64,000 nt of DNA. It comes from Armatimonadota bacterium (GTDB taxonomy: Bacteria > Armatimonadota > DTGP01 > JAKQQT01). How positions within the stretch are numbered: the stretch's first letter is position 1; each line of letters opens with the position of its first letter. Position numbers and translations under genes: made by a program. Where the stretch lies: NCBI GenBank assembly GCA_036504095.1, contig DASXVS010000016.1:1-64000 (forward strand), in the 5' to 3' direction. Shown here piece by piece: positions 8,771 to 18,771 of the stretch. The notes under the pieces were generated by a model, which did no database searches, had not been told where the DNA came from, and saw nothing but the letters and a program-made list of their open reading frames with translations.

Positions 8771-10987
8771 ATGCCCGTTTGGGTAAAGTCTCGGTGTTCA
8801 GACAAGTCTCGTCCGGACAACCAAGGCGAATCAGCTTCCAGCGTGCCCGCAGAAACCCCCTTCGCCGGGTTCCCGGCGCGCACGCTTCTCGAAGCCGGCA
8901 TTATACCCGTTGCCGAGCTTGCCGGCCTCGCCCTGCGCGAGAGCCATCGCACAAGTCCAATCTTCCGCGTCCACAGGTGGTTCGCCCGCCGCGTGCGCTC
9001 GCAGTTCCGTGCCATACTGACCGGCCTCGTTCTGCCCGAGAGCGCTGCGGATTCGTTCTGGAATACGTACTTCGGCGAGGTTGAGCTGGAGAATGCGGTG
9101 GTGGTCGATCCGTTTGTCGGCGGTGGCACGAGCCTCGTGGAGGCAACTCGCTGCGGGGCGAGGGTGATAGGCTTCGACATAGACCCCGTCGCCGTCGGTA
9201 TCACCCGCTTCGAACTCGGGGCGGCAGGGTTCGCGGAGTCGCTCGCGGCCGCGGAACGCGTCCAGTGCGCCGTCTCTACCCAGGTCCGCCCCTTCCACGT
9301 GACGGTCGCGGAGGACGGGTCGGAGCGCGAGGTGCTCCACCACTTCTGGGTCCAGGTGGTACCCTGCCGCGAATGCGGCGAAGGGATCGAGGTCCATCCC
9401 CATTTCCGCCTCGCGTGGAACAAGCGAACGCAGTGGACCTTCTGCAGCGGCTGCCACGCGGTGAGGGAGGTGCCAGCCAGCTCCGTCGAGATCGCCTGCT
9501 CCTGCGGAACCATGACCCGTCCGGCGATAGGGACGCTGGACCGGAACAGGCTTACCTGTCCGAAGTGCCGTCACGAGCAGCCGCTCGCGCCGGCGGAAGA
9601 ACCGCCCCGATGGTCGCTGTTCGCACAGGAATACCTGGACTCTACCGGCCGCGGGTTTATCCGGCGATTTAAGGCTGCGGGCGCATCGGACCGAGAACTC
9701 TTCGACAGCGCCAGACGGCGCCTCGCCGGAATCGACCGGCCGCTGTCGCCGGTGCGTCCCATTCCGGCCGAGGGCCGTTCCGACCGCCGGCCGCTCATCC
9801 ACGGCGTCCGTCTCTACACGGACCTGTTCAACGCCCGGCAGCGGCTCCACCTAGCGTTGCTGGGTCGCGAGGTGCTCGCTCTTCCGGGGAATGACCGCCT
9901 GCTGGTCGGCCTGGCGTACAGCGAGCACTTGGCGACGAACTGCATGTACGCGGGTTACGCCTTTGGGTACCGAAGGTTGGCGCCGCTCTTTTCCATCCAT
10001 GCTTTTCGGCACATCGTGCGCCCGGTGGAGCTCAACCCGTGGGCGCCGGTCGGCCGCGGTACATTTCCGAACGCGGTCGCCAAGCTCCGCGACGCCATCC
10101 AGTTCGCAGCCAATCCGACCGATCTCGATCCTGCGGGAGGCTGCCGTCCTTCGACCTATGCCATCGGTTCCACGGACGGCAGCGTCGCCCGCACGGCGGA
10201 GGAGGTCACCTCGGGAAGCGCGCGGGCTGCGGTCGTCGTCGCCTCGGCCACCGAGCTGCGAACCGTGAAGGACTGCTGCGTCGACCTGGTGCTCACGGAC
10301 CCGCCGTACTTCGACAACGTGTGCTACTCCGAGCTCTCGGACTTCTATCTCGCCTGGCAGCAGGAACTCGGCATCGCCGAGCCGCCGTACGAGGATCCGC
10401 GCCGGCCTGCTCCACTGGCTGAGAATCTAGCGCTGTCCTCACACAGCGAGGATGCGGTTGCCGAATACCTCTCCGCACTGACGGCGATCTTCGGCGAGTG
10501 CCGCCGCGTCGTTCGCGACGCCGGAATAATGGTCTTCACCTACCACCACCGCTCTCCCAAGGCATGGCTGGCCGTGGCTGGATCCCTGCACTGGGCGGGC
10601 TGGCGTTGCACCGGGGTCACTCCTATGCGCGGCGAGGGGCGCGGCGGCCTCCATACCTTTGCCGGCACGATCAAGTGGGACGCGGTCGTCACCTGCCGCA
10701 AGGGAACCGAGCATGCGCGTACGACCGGGACCGAGCTGATGGTCAGCGCCGAATCGGTCGACGAGGCCGTCCGTGACGTACGGGGATGGGGCTCCCGCCT
10801 AATCGCGCCCGAACTCGGCTTCAGCGATCCGGACATGGTTAACCTGCTGTGCGCCAATCTCGCCGTTCGCTGCACCGAGGGCGCCCTATCGCCGGATGCC
10901 ATGACCCTCAGCTATGCGCTCCAGGCGGCGCCGGCTCTGATATCGGAGAAGGATTCCGGCGGCCACGGAGGCGCGCCCGTCCCATAG
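8771..10987 (+). CDS. DNA methyltransferase with embedded zinc-finger cysteines (DUF1156-like)
   Basis: A protein of 738 residues. The N-terminal FRVHRWFARR segment is typical of DUF1156-type methylases. A SAM motif DPFVGGGT (113-120) and the acidic GFDIDP are split from the catalytic DPPY (510-513, in TDPPYFDN) by a long insert. The insert carries four cysteine pairs, C199/C202, C225/C228, C243/C245 and C263/C266, that look like zinc-ribbon fingers. The order of motif I before motif IV and the DPPY sequence suggest amino-methylation of adenine or cytosine. AGGAG lies 8 bases before the ATG. The downstream Dna2-like nuclease-helicase starts 6 bases after its stop, so methylation by this enzyme probably protects self DNA from that partner. 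Confidence 0.8.
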   Translation: MPVWVKSRCSDKSRPDNQGESASSVPAETPFAGFPARTLLEAGIIPVAELAGLALRESHRTSPIFRVHRWFARRVRSQFRAILTGLVLPESAADSFWNTYFGEVELENAVVVDPFVGGGTSLVEATRCGARVIGFDIDPVAVGITRFELGAAGFAESLAAAERVQCAVSTQVRPFHVTVAEDGSEREVLHHFWVQVVPCRECGEGIEVHPHFRLAWNKRTQWTFCSGCHAVREVPASSVEIACSCGTMTRPAIGTLDRNRLTCPKCRHEQPLAPAEEPPRWSLFAQEYLDSTGRGFIRRFKAAGASDRELFDSARRRLAGIDRPLSPVRPIPAEGRSDRRPLIHGVRLYTDLFNARQRLHLALLGREVLALPGNDRLLVGLAYSEHLATNCMYAGYAFGYRRLAPLFSIHAFRHIVRPVELNPWAPVGRGTFPNAVAKLRDAIQFAANPTDLDPAGGCRPSTYAIGSTDGSVARTAEEVTSGSARAAVVVASATELRTVKDCCVDLVLTDPPYFDNVCYSELSDFYLAWQQELGIAEPPYEDPRRPAPLAENLALSSHSEDAVAEYLSALTAIFGECRRVVRDAGIMVFTYHHRSPKAWLAVAGSLHWAGWRCTGVTPMRGEGRGGLHTFAGTIKWDAVVTCRKGTEHARTTGTELMVSAESVDEAVRDVRGWGSRLIAPELGFSDPDMVNLLCANLAVRCTEGALSPDAMTLSYALQAAPALISEKDSGGHGGAPVP

Positions 10988-10993
10988 GAGGCA

Positions 10994-13900
10994 ATGACCG
11001 TGCCGCTACTTTCCAAAACAGCGATATCGCAGTATTTCCGCACCGAGTGCCAGCGGCAACTGCGCTTCACCCTATACCCCGACAACGAATCCTACCGGGC
11101 TCAACGGGAAGCGCAGGGCATGCCAGCCCCCCAGCCTCCGCGTCCGGGCCTTCACCACATCCGGCGGGAAGGTGAGGACTGGCAGGCCGAAAAGCTCGGC
11201 GATCTGACCGAAGCGCTCGGGGCCGCCGCCCTCGTGGGATCGCCGAAAGCGCTCCCCGACGGACGCACCCTCTACGTCGCCGAGCCGCTGCGCGACCTGC
11301 TCGGGCGGGCGGTTCCCGGGACCTTTCTCGTCGAAGCCCAGTATGAGGTCACGTCGGCCTTCGAGGACGCCCTCTTCATCGCGGGGCACCGGGCGGGCCT
11401 GGGGCTCCGGTACTCCGACGTCCGTCCGGACCTCGTCCAGGTGCTGCCGGCGCGGACCAGCGTCGAAGGAATCCGAGCTGACGGGAGCCGTACGGTGCTG
11501 CCACCCGAAGACGGCCGACTGCAACTCCGCGTGATCGATATCAAGCTCGCCTCCGAGCCGTCGGTCGGGTACTTCGGCGAAGTCGTGTACTACATGCTCA
11601 CCTTGGCGGCCTGGCTGCAGCAGAATGGCCTGGATAACCGATTCGTCGTGGTCCCGGACGGGGCGGTATGGCCTGGCAGCCACGAAGCCTCTGCTCTCGC
11701 TTCTGCGCGAAGGGAGGCCGCAGCCGAGGGGACCGCCCTGACAACCCAGCAACTCATGGATGTTCTTGAAGGGGACCTGGAGTTCCTTGGCGGCGCATTC
11801 GACGTGCTCGCCATACGCCTGCGCCGTTTCCTTCAGGACGAGGTCCCGCCGGTCCTGGCCGAGGCAGACTGGAGGAGCCTGCCGTGGCACGTTGGGAACC
11901 GCTGCCAGAGCTGCGAATACCTTGGCGAACCGCGATTGGACGCCCAAGGCCGGCCTACCGAGCTTCCCGACCACTGCCTGCCGATGGCGGAGCGGGACGG
12001 CCACCTGAGCCGCGTCGCGTTCGTCAGCCGCGGCGCCACCCTATCACTCAAGGAAGCCGGCATCGCCGACGTGCCATCCCTCGCCCAGTGCGAGCCGGAT
12101 CACGTGGCGTTCGACGGCCACCAGGCGCTTCGCGCGACGCGCACGGTGGTCGCCGGCAGAGCCCGCTCGCTGGGTAGTGGTAGTGCCGGCCTTCCCCCGA
12201 ATGGCGGCACGTCGGCGCTCATGCCCGGATGGGCCGATCTGCGTATCTACTTGGACGTCCACTTCGACGTCGGAAGCGCCATCACGTTCGCGCTCGGAAT
12301 CAAGGCTTTCTGGGTGGAGCCCTGGGTTGCCGGGCATGGCGCGGGCGGGCGGGCGACCCATGCGTGGCGGGACCAGGTCTTCGTCGTCGACGGGAAGGAC
12401 GTCGAGAGGGAACGCCGCGAACTCCTCGCCTTCCTGGACCACCTGCAGCGCATCCTGGCGGACGCGCGGGGGCGAAACACCGGCACGACATACCAGGTGT
12501 ACCTATGGGACCGCCTCGCATACGAGCACCTCACGCGCATCGTCGGGCGGCACCTAGACTCCATCCTGCAAGACGGGAACCTCCAGCAGCTCGCCTGGCT
12601 CTTCCCGCCGGAGGAGTTGCTGCCGAACCCGACGCTCACGGTCCGGCGTTCCCCGGTCACGATCGTCGGCGACGTGGCCAAGGCAGTCCTGGCGGCACCG
12701 GTGCCCCACTACTACACCCTGCTCAACGTCGCCCGCCACTACCACGACGCGGGGCTGCCGGACAACCTGGCAGGCTTCAGCACTCACCCTCACTTCGAGA
12801 CCGCGCTCAGCGACCAGGTACCTTCCGAGCGGGCCCACGAGATCTGGTCGCACTCCTCGAGGCCGAACTGGTCCGAGCAGGTGGCGACTTTGCGCGAGAC
12901 AGTAGTCAAGCGGCTGCGCGCCCTCGAATCGGTGACGAAGCGGCTCGAACGGGATCTGCGCGCCCACCTTGTACAGCACGCTCCACCGATCAGCATCGGT
13001 CCGCCCACCCGCCAGAACCGGGTGAGCGACGACGGCCAGCTCTGGCACGCGTATACAAAGCTGAACCAGGCGCTCGAGGAACTGGACGTGCAGCAGATTC
13101 GGGCCATGCCGGCGCACGAGCGCGAAGCCCGCTTCCGGAGCGCGCGCCTCATCGCGCGGCTCACCGGGGCGGGAGAGCTGGAAGCCCTGCAGGCAATGGG
13201 GCTGTCTGCCAGGCCCGGCCGTCGGGTCTACCGGCTGCGTCACGGTTCGCGCGAGGTGAAGTTCCGCGAAGGAGACTTCTCCTGCGCGCTCGCCCCCGAG
13301 AGCGATCCGACGTTCCTTGACCGCACGCTGTCCTCGGTAGCGCTGGGAAGTCCTCCCGACCCGGGCGACGGGAGCGGCGACCGGACGCTGATGGGGGACG
13401 TGACGGCGGTTGCGGTCGTCGGCATCGACCGCGACAACGCCGCCATCGCCCTCGACCCGAACACCCGCTGGCCGCAGGGATTAGACGACCTCGAGCGTTT
13501 CGGCCGCGCCAACCTGACGACCGAGGTGACCCTGGACCCGGTGCAACACGACTACTTCAGCCGCAAGCTCCTGGCGGCCCTGCAGGGTATCGGCAACCCT
13601 CAGGTGGCCGTAGCGGCCGCAGCGGTGCGCAGGGCGGTCGGGCTGACGGGCCGCGGGGCCCGTCCCGCGCCGATGTCACCGGCAGCCGAGGTGCTCTGGA
13701 CGGCGGCCGACCTGCACCGAAGTCCAGTGGCGAGGGAGCTCCCGGCGGCCAGGGCGGAGCTGGTAGCGAGCGGCCTCGACCTCAATCCCGCCCAGTGGGA
13801 CGCGTGGTCGCAGGCGCTCACGCGCCGGCTCCAGCTCATCTGGGGTCCGCCGGGCACGGGAAAGAGCCGGACCGCACAAGCGATCGTCCTCGGCGCCGCC

Positions 13901-15286
13901 TACGAGGCCCTCCGGACCGGCCGGCCCTTCCGGATCCTCGTATGCGCGTTCACCTACCGGGCGACGGATAACGTCCTACTGGGCGTGAACGCCAAGGCAC
14001 CAGGCCTGCTTGCCGGCGATGTCGAGGTCCACCGCCTGCGATCCTACCGCAGCCCGGTCGACGCATCGGTCCCGGCTTCTATCGACCGCCCAGTGAACCA
14101 GCGGAACCCGAGCCAGGAACTCCTTGCGCTTCACGCCCGCCTGCTAGCCAGTCGGGGGGTTACGATCGTCGGCGGGACGGCGGACCAGGTGCACAACCTG
14201 ATGCTTGCCGGGTCCGGCAGTGCGGTCGAAGGGCTCTTTGACTTGGTGCTCATCGACGAGGCGTCCCAGATGGATGTGGCGCACGCCGCGGTGGCGCTCT
14301 GTTCCCTTGCCACCGGCGGCGCGGTGGTCCTGGCAGGGGACAGCAAGCAGCTGCCGCCGATCCACAAGGCCGAGCCGCCCAAGGGACTGGAGGACCACGT
14401 CGGATCCGTCTATACCTACTGCGAGCTGAGGCACGGAGTGCCCTCGGTCATGCTTGACCTCAACTACCGCTCGAACGCCACCCTCGTGGGGTTCTCGCTT
14501 CGGGCCGGATACCGCCGCGAGCTCAGCGCATATTCCCCCGACCTGGAGCTGGACCTCGTGTCCGCGCTTCCTGCCGAAGCACCGGCAGACTGGCCCCCCA
14601 CCCTCTTCTGGACACGGGAGTGGGCCGCGTTTCTCGATCCCGGCCGCCCGGCCTGCTGCTTCCTCTACGACGAGAACCGTAGCAGCCAGTGGAACCGCTT
14701 CGAAGCCGACGCCGTCGCCTCCCTCGTGGCGCTTCTCCACGGGAACGTCGGGGGGCAGCTCCTCAATGAGCGCGATCCGCGCACCGGCAACGTCCTGCCG
14801 ACGGACTCCGCAGCATGCTCGTCCGAGTACTTCTGGCAGTCAGGCATTGGCGTCGTCACGCCCCACCGCGCCCAGCAGGGGCTCATTGTCGGACGCCTCC
14901 AAGGCATCTTCGCGCCGCGAGGAGTGGCGGCGCAGACGATCCGCGACGCCGTCGACACAGTCGAGCGATTCCAGGGGCAGCAGCGAGACGTCATCATCGC
15001 GTCCTTCGCGCTTGGCGATCCGGACGCGATCCGGGACGAAGAGCAGTTCCTGATGAGCCTGAACCGTTTCAACGTGATGGCCTCGCGTGCCCGAGCCAAG
15101 CTGATCGTGCTGGTCTCTCGGCAGGTGATCGACCATCTTGCAGGCGACGCCGAGATCCTGCGGGGTTCGGCGCTCCTGAAGCTGTACGCGGAGTCGTTCT
15201 GTGGCCACCGGAGGGGGATGCGCTTAGGATGGGTCTCGGACGGCGAGGACACGCTCGTGGAGGGCACCTTCGGGTGGGCTCCCTAA
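10994..15286 (+). CDS. Dna2-like protein: Fe-S RecB-family nuclease fused to an SF1B helicase
   Basis: A protein of 1,430 residues. The N-terminal 320 residues look like a Cas4/AddB-type nuclease: a lone Cys in FRTECQRQ near residue 16, SDVRPDLVQV, a catalytic-type VIDIKLA near 180, a helix with YYMLTLAAWLQ, then a CxxC (NRCQSC) near 300 and another Cys in DHCLP, the spacing expected for a 4Fe-4S cluster. A middle region of about 600 residues has no motif I recognise. The C-terminal Upf1/Dna2-class helicase has Walker A GPPGTGKS (951-958), DEAS (from 1088), GDSKQLPPI, LNYRS and a late RFNVMASRARAKL. The ATG sits only 2 bases after GGAGG; a GTG at 11,000 is spaced better and may be the true start. 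It is paired with the methyltransferase upstream. Confidence 0.8.
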   Translation: MTVPLLSKTAISQYFRTECQRQLRFTLYPDNESYRAQREAQGMPAPQPPRPGLHHIRREGEDWQAEKLGDLTEALGAAALVGSPKALPDGRTLYVAEPLRDLLGRAVPGTFLVEAQYEVTSAFEDALFIAGHRAGLGLRYSDVRPDLVQVLPARTSVEGIRADGSRTVLPPEDGRLQLRVIDIKLASEPSVGYFGEVVYYMLTLAAWLQQNGLDNRFVVVPDGAVWPGSHEASALASARREAAAEGTALTTQQLMDVLEGDLEFLGGAFDVLAIRLRRFLQDEVPPVLAEADWRSLPWHVGNRCQSCEYLGEPRLDAQGRPTELPDHCLPMAERDGHLSRVAFVSRGATLSLKEAGIADVPSLAQCEPDHVAFDGHQALRATRTVVAGRARSLGSGSAGLPPNGGTSALMPGWADLRIYLDVHFDVGSAITFALGIKAFWVEPWVAGHGAGGRATHAWRDQVFVVDGKDVERERRELLAFLDHLQRILADARGRNTGTTYQVYLWDRLAYEHLTRIVGRHLDSILQDGNLQQLAWLFPPEELLPNPTLTVRRSPVTIVGDVAKAVLAAPVPHYYTLLNVARHYHDAGLPDNLAGFSTHPHFETALSDQVPSERAHEIWSHSSRPNWSEQVATLRETVVKRLRALESVTKRLERDLRAHLVQHAPPISIGPPTRQNRVSDDGQLWHAYTKLNQALEELDVQQIRAMPAHEREARFRSARLIARLTGAGELEALQAMGLSARPGRRVYRLRHGSREVKFREGDFSCALAPESDPTFLDRTLSSVALGSPPDPGDGSGDRTLMGDVTAVAVVGIDRDNAAIALDPNTRWPQGLDDLERFGRANLTTEVTLDPVQHDYFSRKLLAALQGIGNPQVAVAAAAVRRAVGLTGRGARPAPMSPAAEVLWTAADLHRSPVARELPAARAELVASGLDLNPAQWDAWSQALTRRLQLIWGPPGTGKSRTAQAIVLGAAYEALRTGRPFRILVCAFTYRATDNVLLGVNAKAPGLLAGDVEVHRLRSYRSPVDASVPASIDRPVNQRNPSQELLALHARLLASRGVTIVGGTADQVHNLMLAGSGSAVEGLFDLVLIDEASQMDVAHAAVALCSLATGGAVVLAGDSKQLPPIHKAEPPKGLEDHVGSVYTYCELRHGVPSVMLDLNYRSNATLVGFSLRAGYRRELSAYSPDLELDLVSALPAEAPADWPPTLFWTREWAAFLDPGRPACCFLYDENRSSQWNRFEADAVASLVALLHGNVGGQLLNERDPRTGNVLPTDSAACSSEYFWQSGIGVVTPHRAQQGLIVGRLQGIFAPRGVAAQTIRDAVDTVERFQGQQRDVIIASFALGDPDAIRDEEQFLMSLNRFNVMASRARAKLIVLVSRQVIDHLAGDAEILRGSALLKLYAESFCGHRRGMRLGWVSDGEDTLVEGTFGWAP

Positions 15287-15896
15287 AGAGGGGCTGGTGA
15301 GTATTCTGTCAGATATGTTGAACGTGATCCCGCGACATTTATCGTTTGTTGTCACAAGTACTTCTGCAGATTTGCTTATTGAGCTTCAGGTGATTGGGTG
15401 ACGCCACAAACAGGCCATCGCCAGAGCGGCTCTGTGTGAGCCGTGACCGTTGGCGATGCAGACATGCCTTTTCGTGGTGTCAACCACCTGTCATCTTGGG
15501 TCAACTGCACCCTTCGTCTGCCCTTGGGTTCACCGGACAGGGTGACCTATGGGCGTTGTGTATGATGCTGTCCAAGATTTGAGTTTGTGTCTCGTGGCAA
15601 CACCGTACGGACTGCGCTTGACCGATTCGCGTAGGTGAAACGATGTCTCCGAACCGTGTAGGGCTCGCACACTAAGTAGATATACAGATAAAATACTCAG
15701 TTTTCCCCTGGCATATCCACCGCGTTTCAGGTGCATATCCCCGTGAGGGACTCAACCAAGATTGCCTATTAGCTACGAGGACCCACCTACCTGCGCTAAG
15801 CGCAGCCCGACTGCCTAGATTTGGGACAGGGTACTCAGCCTATCGCTCAGTCGAAATTGGGCGGTGCGTTCCAGCGGCACCGATGGAGTTACTTAA
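15287..15896. other. 610-base intergenic region with no recognisable gene
   Basis: The gap lies between the nuclease-helicase gene and the ABC ATPase gene and is poorer in G and C than its neighbours. The longest open frames (62 and 68 codons) have no family resemblance and no ribosome-binding site. It should hold the promoter of the three-gene module that follows, and is long enough for a small RNA, but I see no clear hairpin or tRNA-like fold. Only the GGAG just before 15,897 can be assigned. Confidence 0.5.
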
Positions 15897-17774
15897 ATGT
15901 CGAAGTGGTATATTGATGAAGTCCAAGTGAGTGGAGGGTTCTTACCAGGCTTTTTGCTCCGCCTTCCGCGCGGCCTAACCTGCGTGATCGGGCCCCGAGG
16001 GAGCGGAAAGTCCACGCTTGCTGAAGCCATCCGGTACGGGATAGGCGGCATTACCGGTGCAACAAGACCGCGCCTGGATCTCATCCAGGCAAACCTGGGC
16101 GACTCGATCGTGTCACTTCGGACGTCTGCTGAGGGACAACTACCCGGGTATCACGTCCAGCGAAGCTTTCGCAAACCCGCCGTTGTAACGTCGGACAACG
16201 GCGCGGTCACGGCGATCGACCTAGACCGAGGCACCTTTCTCCCGATTGACGGATACAGCAGCGCCGAGATCGAGGCCATAGCAGATGAAAGCGTCGGCGA
16301 GAAACGCCGTTCTCTTCTTGATGATCTTCGTGCCCGGGAACTAGGGGAGATTCAGATATCCTTGGCAACCTGCCGCCGCTTACTCGAGGCAAATGCGGAT
16401 CAGATCAGAGCGATCAGGCGGTCCATCAGTGACTTTACAGAGGGCATCGAGGAACTCGCGGAGGCCCGGCCCCGACTCGATTCGCTTCCGGCTGTGACAA
16501 CGGCAGCCTCCACTGATCTTCTCCGGCTGACACGAGGAATCGAGGATAACGAGAGCCGAACTAAACAACTAGAGTCACTAGTGAATGCTTTGAGGTCGAT
16601 CCAGGACACTTTCCGAGAAGCATCACTCCGAACGCTACCCGGGCGTTCGCCGCAGGCCGAAGAGGCTCAATCGCCGATCTCATCGCTGCTGCGGGAGGGA
16701 TGGAAGGTGGCCTCCGCCGCCTTGGAAGAAGCCAATACCACCGGACTTGCTGTGGCCCTGCGACTGGACGTGGCCATCGATGCATTAAGTGTCATTCGAT
16801 CCCAGATGGACGAATTGAATGCGCGAGATACCGCCCTTGTAATCGAGATGCAGGAACTGAACCGCTCAGCCAGCCTCGCGGTCCAAGAACGTTCGCTTGC
16901 AGAACAAGCTGTAGCGCATCTCGATGGCCTTGAGAGGGAACGCGATAATGCTAGGGCACGCCTAACGGATCTCTTACAAGGAAGGTCTTCGCTCAAGGCA
17001 GATTACTTGGTAGAACGTGATCGTATCTCGTGCCTGAGGGAAGAGGTAGCAACCCAACTACAGGCCGACGCTGGCACCAGTGTTCGCATTCGGGTACTGC
17101 GGAACGCTGACGCATTGAGCTATCAGCAGATGCTAATGGAAGGCTTGAAAGGCGCTCGAGTCAGGAACCATGAAGACATCTTGAGTGCCCTAATGCGCCT
17201 CAGGCCCGAGCAGTTGGCCCAGATTGTTTTGAACGATGATCTCATGGAATTTGAGCACCAAGTATCACTCGGCACTGAACGATCACGCCGCATACTTGAC
17301 GCCTTTCGCCAAAGCATCGATCCACTCAGCCTGGAGGTATCCACCATCGAAGATCGTATAGCTATCGAGCTTAACGTATCGAGTGGAGCAGATCCCAACT
17401 TTAAAGATGCCTCCGAGTTGTCCCGTGGTCAGAAATGCACAGCCCTTCTTCCACTGCTTCTAGCCCGGCGCGAGACGCCACTTGTAATCGATCAGCCTGA
17501 AGATAATCTCGACAATCACTTCATCTACGCCACGGTCGTGGAGGTAGTGCGGCGGCTGAAGATGTCGCGTCAGATGATCTTTATCACCCACAATGCCAAC
17601 ATTCCAGTGCTGGCAGAAGCTGATTTAGTCGTGGTACTGAACTCCGATGGTAGGAAAGGCTACATCGAGAAGATGGGCAGCTTGGATGAGTGTCAAGACG
17701 AGATCATAGACCTGCTAGAGGGCGGTCGCGAGGCATTTGAGCTCCGGAGGCAGCGGTATGACAGGGTCCGATAG
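15897..17774 (+). CDS. SMC/RecF-like ABC ATPase with coiled-coil insert
   Basis: A protein of 625 residues. Walker A is GPRGSGKST (32-40), close to the N-terminus. A long Glu/Arg/Leu-rich, probably coiled-coil region fills about residues 130-480. Near residue 505 the ABC signature LSRGQ appears, followed by the Walker B VIDQPEDNLDN and FITHNANI, which is the SMC/RecF/Rad50-like split-cassette layout used in several phage-defence ATPases. No nuclease, HNH, PHP or TOPRIM motif is visible, so it is probably a DNA or damage sensor needing a partner. GGAG lies 8 bases before the ATG. The next gene starts inside its 3' end (17-base overlap), so both belong to one operon with the response regulator after that. 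Confidence 0.8.
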   Translation: MSKWYIDEVQVSGGFLPGFLLRLPRGLTCVIGPRGSGKSTLAEAIRYGIGGITGATRPRLDLIQANLGDSIVSLRTSAEGQLPGYHVQRSFRKPAVVTSDNGAVTAIDLDRGTFLPIDGYSSAEIEAIADESVGEKRRSLLDDLRARELGEIQISLATCRRLLEANADQIRAIRRSISDFTEGIEELAEARPRLDSLPAVTTAASTDLLRLTRGIEDNESRTKQLESLVNALRSIQDTFREASLRTLPGRSPQAEEAQSPISSLLREGWKVASAALEEANTTGLAVALRLDVAIDALSVIRSQMDELNARDTALVIEMQELNRSASLAVQERSLAEQAVAHLDGLERERDNARARLTDLLQGRSSLKADYLVERDRISCLREEVATQLQADAGTSVRIRVLRNADALSYQQMLMEGLKGARVRNHEDILSALMRLRPEQLAQIVLNDDLMEFEHQVSLGTERSRRILDAFRQSIDPLSLEVSTIEDRIAIELNVSSGADPNFKDASELSRGQKCTALLPLLLARRETPLVIDQPEDNLDNHFIYATVVEVVRRLKMSRQMIFITHNANIPVLAEADLVVVLNSDGRKGYIEKMGSLDECQDEIIDLLEGGREAFELRRQRYDRVR

Positions 17775-18771
17775 TACCCCAATGCATGCCCGGCTTCAGC
17801 GTTTGGTGGTGGAGGATCCGAAGTCAGCTCGCGTTTTGTTCTGCGAGCTCCTGGATGCGGACGTGCCCGTCCTGGAGCATTTTCTGGCGCGCATCGCTGC
17901 TCCGGGAGACGGTCGTCTCCGGCAAATGGTTGCGAACGCCGTGCGCGAACGCGCGGACAAAGGGAAGGTGGTTGGGCATCTCGTCAGATGGCGGGCGGTC
18001 GAAACAGACGAGTTCACTAAACGTGCGATTGTAGCGGCCTTGGCCGACGTTGATCTTGTCGACCACAAGTCTCCTCCAACGGCATCGTTGGCCGAACCGC
18101 TCCTTGTTGAGGCATATCGTTACGTGTCGAACCGTTTGAGCCACAAGGTTCGCAATTCGCTGATGGGGGTTGACGCCGCGGTGATGCGGATATCAGACCT
18201 CGCGTCAGGCGCCCGAGACGATCTGGCTCAAACCGGGTTGCTTTCGGCAATGGCCGAATTGAAAGACGCACTACGGACGTTGGGACGAGTGGTGGAATAC
18301 GATGAGGGTAATGATGAGTTTTTTCGCCTCCGCTCCGTTTGCCTGTTGGGCTGGATTGAGGATATGACGCGGACGTATGGGATCAAGTACTCTCCCATCG
18401 ATCTCCGCCTACCGGATGGGCGCGCGCGTACAGCTCGCATAATCGCGAGTGACTTCCTCCTTGACACCATATTCTGGAACCTCTGGATCAACTCGCACCA
18501 AGCGGTAGACGGACGGTGCTCAATCACGATCGAGAGTACTCTCGATGTGGGGCGCATATCCCTTATCTTGTTGGATAATGGGACTGGTTTTCCGAAACAG
18601 GCCGTGGGTGTTGCGTTCCGAGAGCAGTTCTCTACTGGACAGGCTACGGGACGCGGGCGCGGCCTCCTCGAAGTGCAGGAGGCGATCGAGAGACTTCAAG
18701 GGTCCGCCACGCTCATCGAATGCGGCGCCGGAGATTATAGGGTGTGTCTTGTGTTTCCGCTGGAGGTCTGA
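17758..18771 (+). CDS. Soluble histidine kinase (HATPase_c) without a sensor domain
   Basis: A protein of 337 residues with no membrane segment. After an N-terminal helical region of about 115 residues comes an H-box-like helix SNRLSHKVRNSL with the probable phospho-acceptor H129. The HATPase domain follows: N-box NLWINSHQAV (241-250), G1 box DNGTGF (273-278) and G2 box GRGRGL (298-303). The H-box reads SHKVRN rather than the usual HELRNP, so it is atypical. A CGGAGG 7 bases before the ATG fixes the start inside the ATPase gene. The stop shares one base with the start of the response-regulator gene. The three proteins are therefore likely made together, with input to the kinase coming from the ATPase rather than a membrane receptor. 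Confidence 0.8.
   Translation: MTGSDSTPMHARLQRLVVEDPKSARVLFCELLDADVPVLEHFLARIAAPGDGRLRQMVANAVRERADKGKVVGHLVRWRAVETDEFTKRAIVAALADVDLVDHKSPPTASLAEPLLVEAYRYVSNRLSHKVRNSLMGVDAAVMRISDLASGARDDLAQTGLLSAMAELKDALRTLGRVVEYDEGNDEFFRLRSVCLLGWIEDMTRTYGIKYSPIDLRLPDGRARTARIIASDFLLDTIFWNLWINSHQAVDGRCSITIESTLDVGRISLILLDNGTGFPKQAVGVAFREQFSTGQATGRGRGLLEVQEAIERLQGSATLIECGAGDYRVCLVFPLEV

Noticed and set aside
8542-9850. Minus-strand ORFs of 323 and 339 codons
   Set aside because: Both are antisense to the methyltransferase gene, whose motifs are complete.
15394-15582. Small plus-strand ORF in the 610-base gap
   Set aside because: No ribosome-binding site, no family resemblance, and composition like non-coding DNA.
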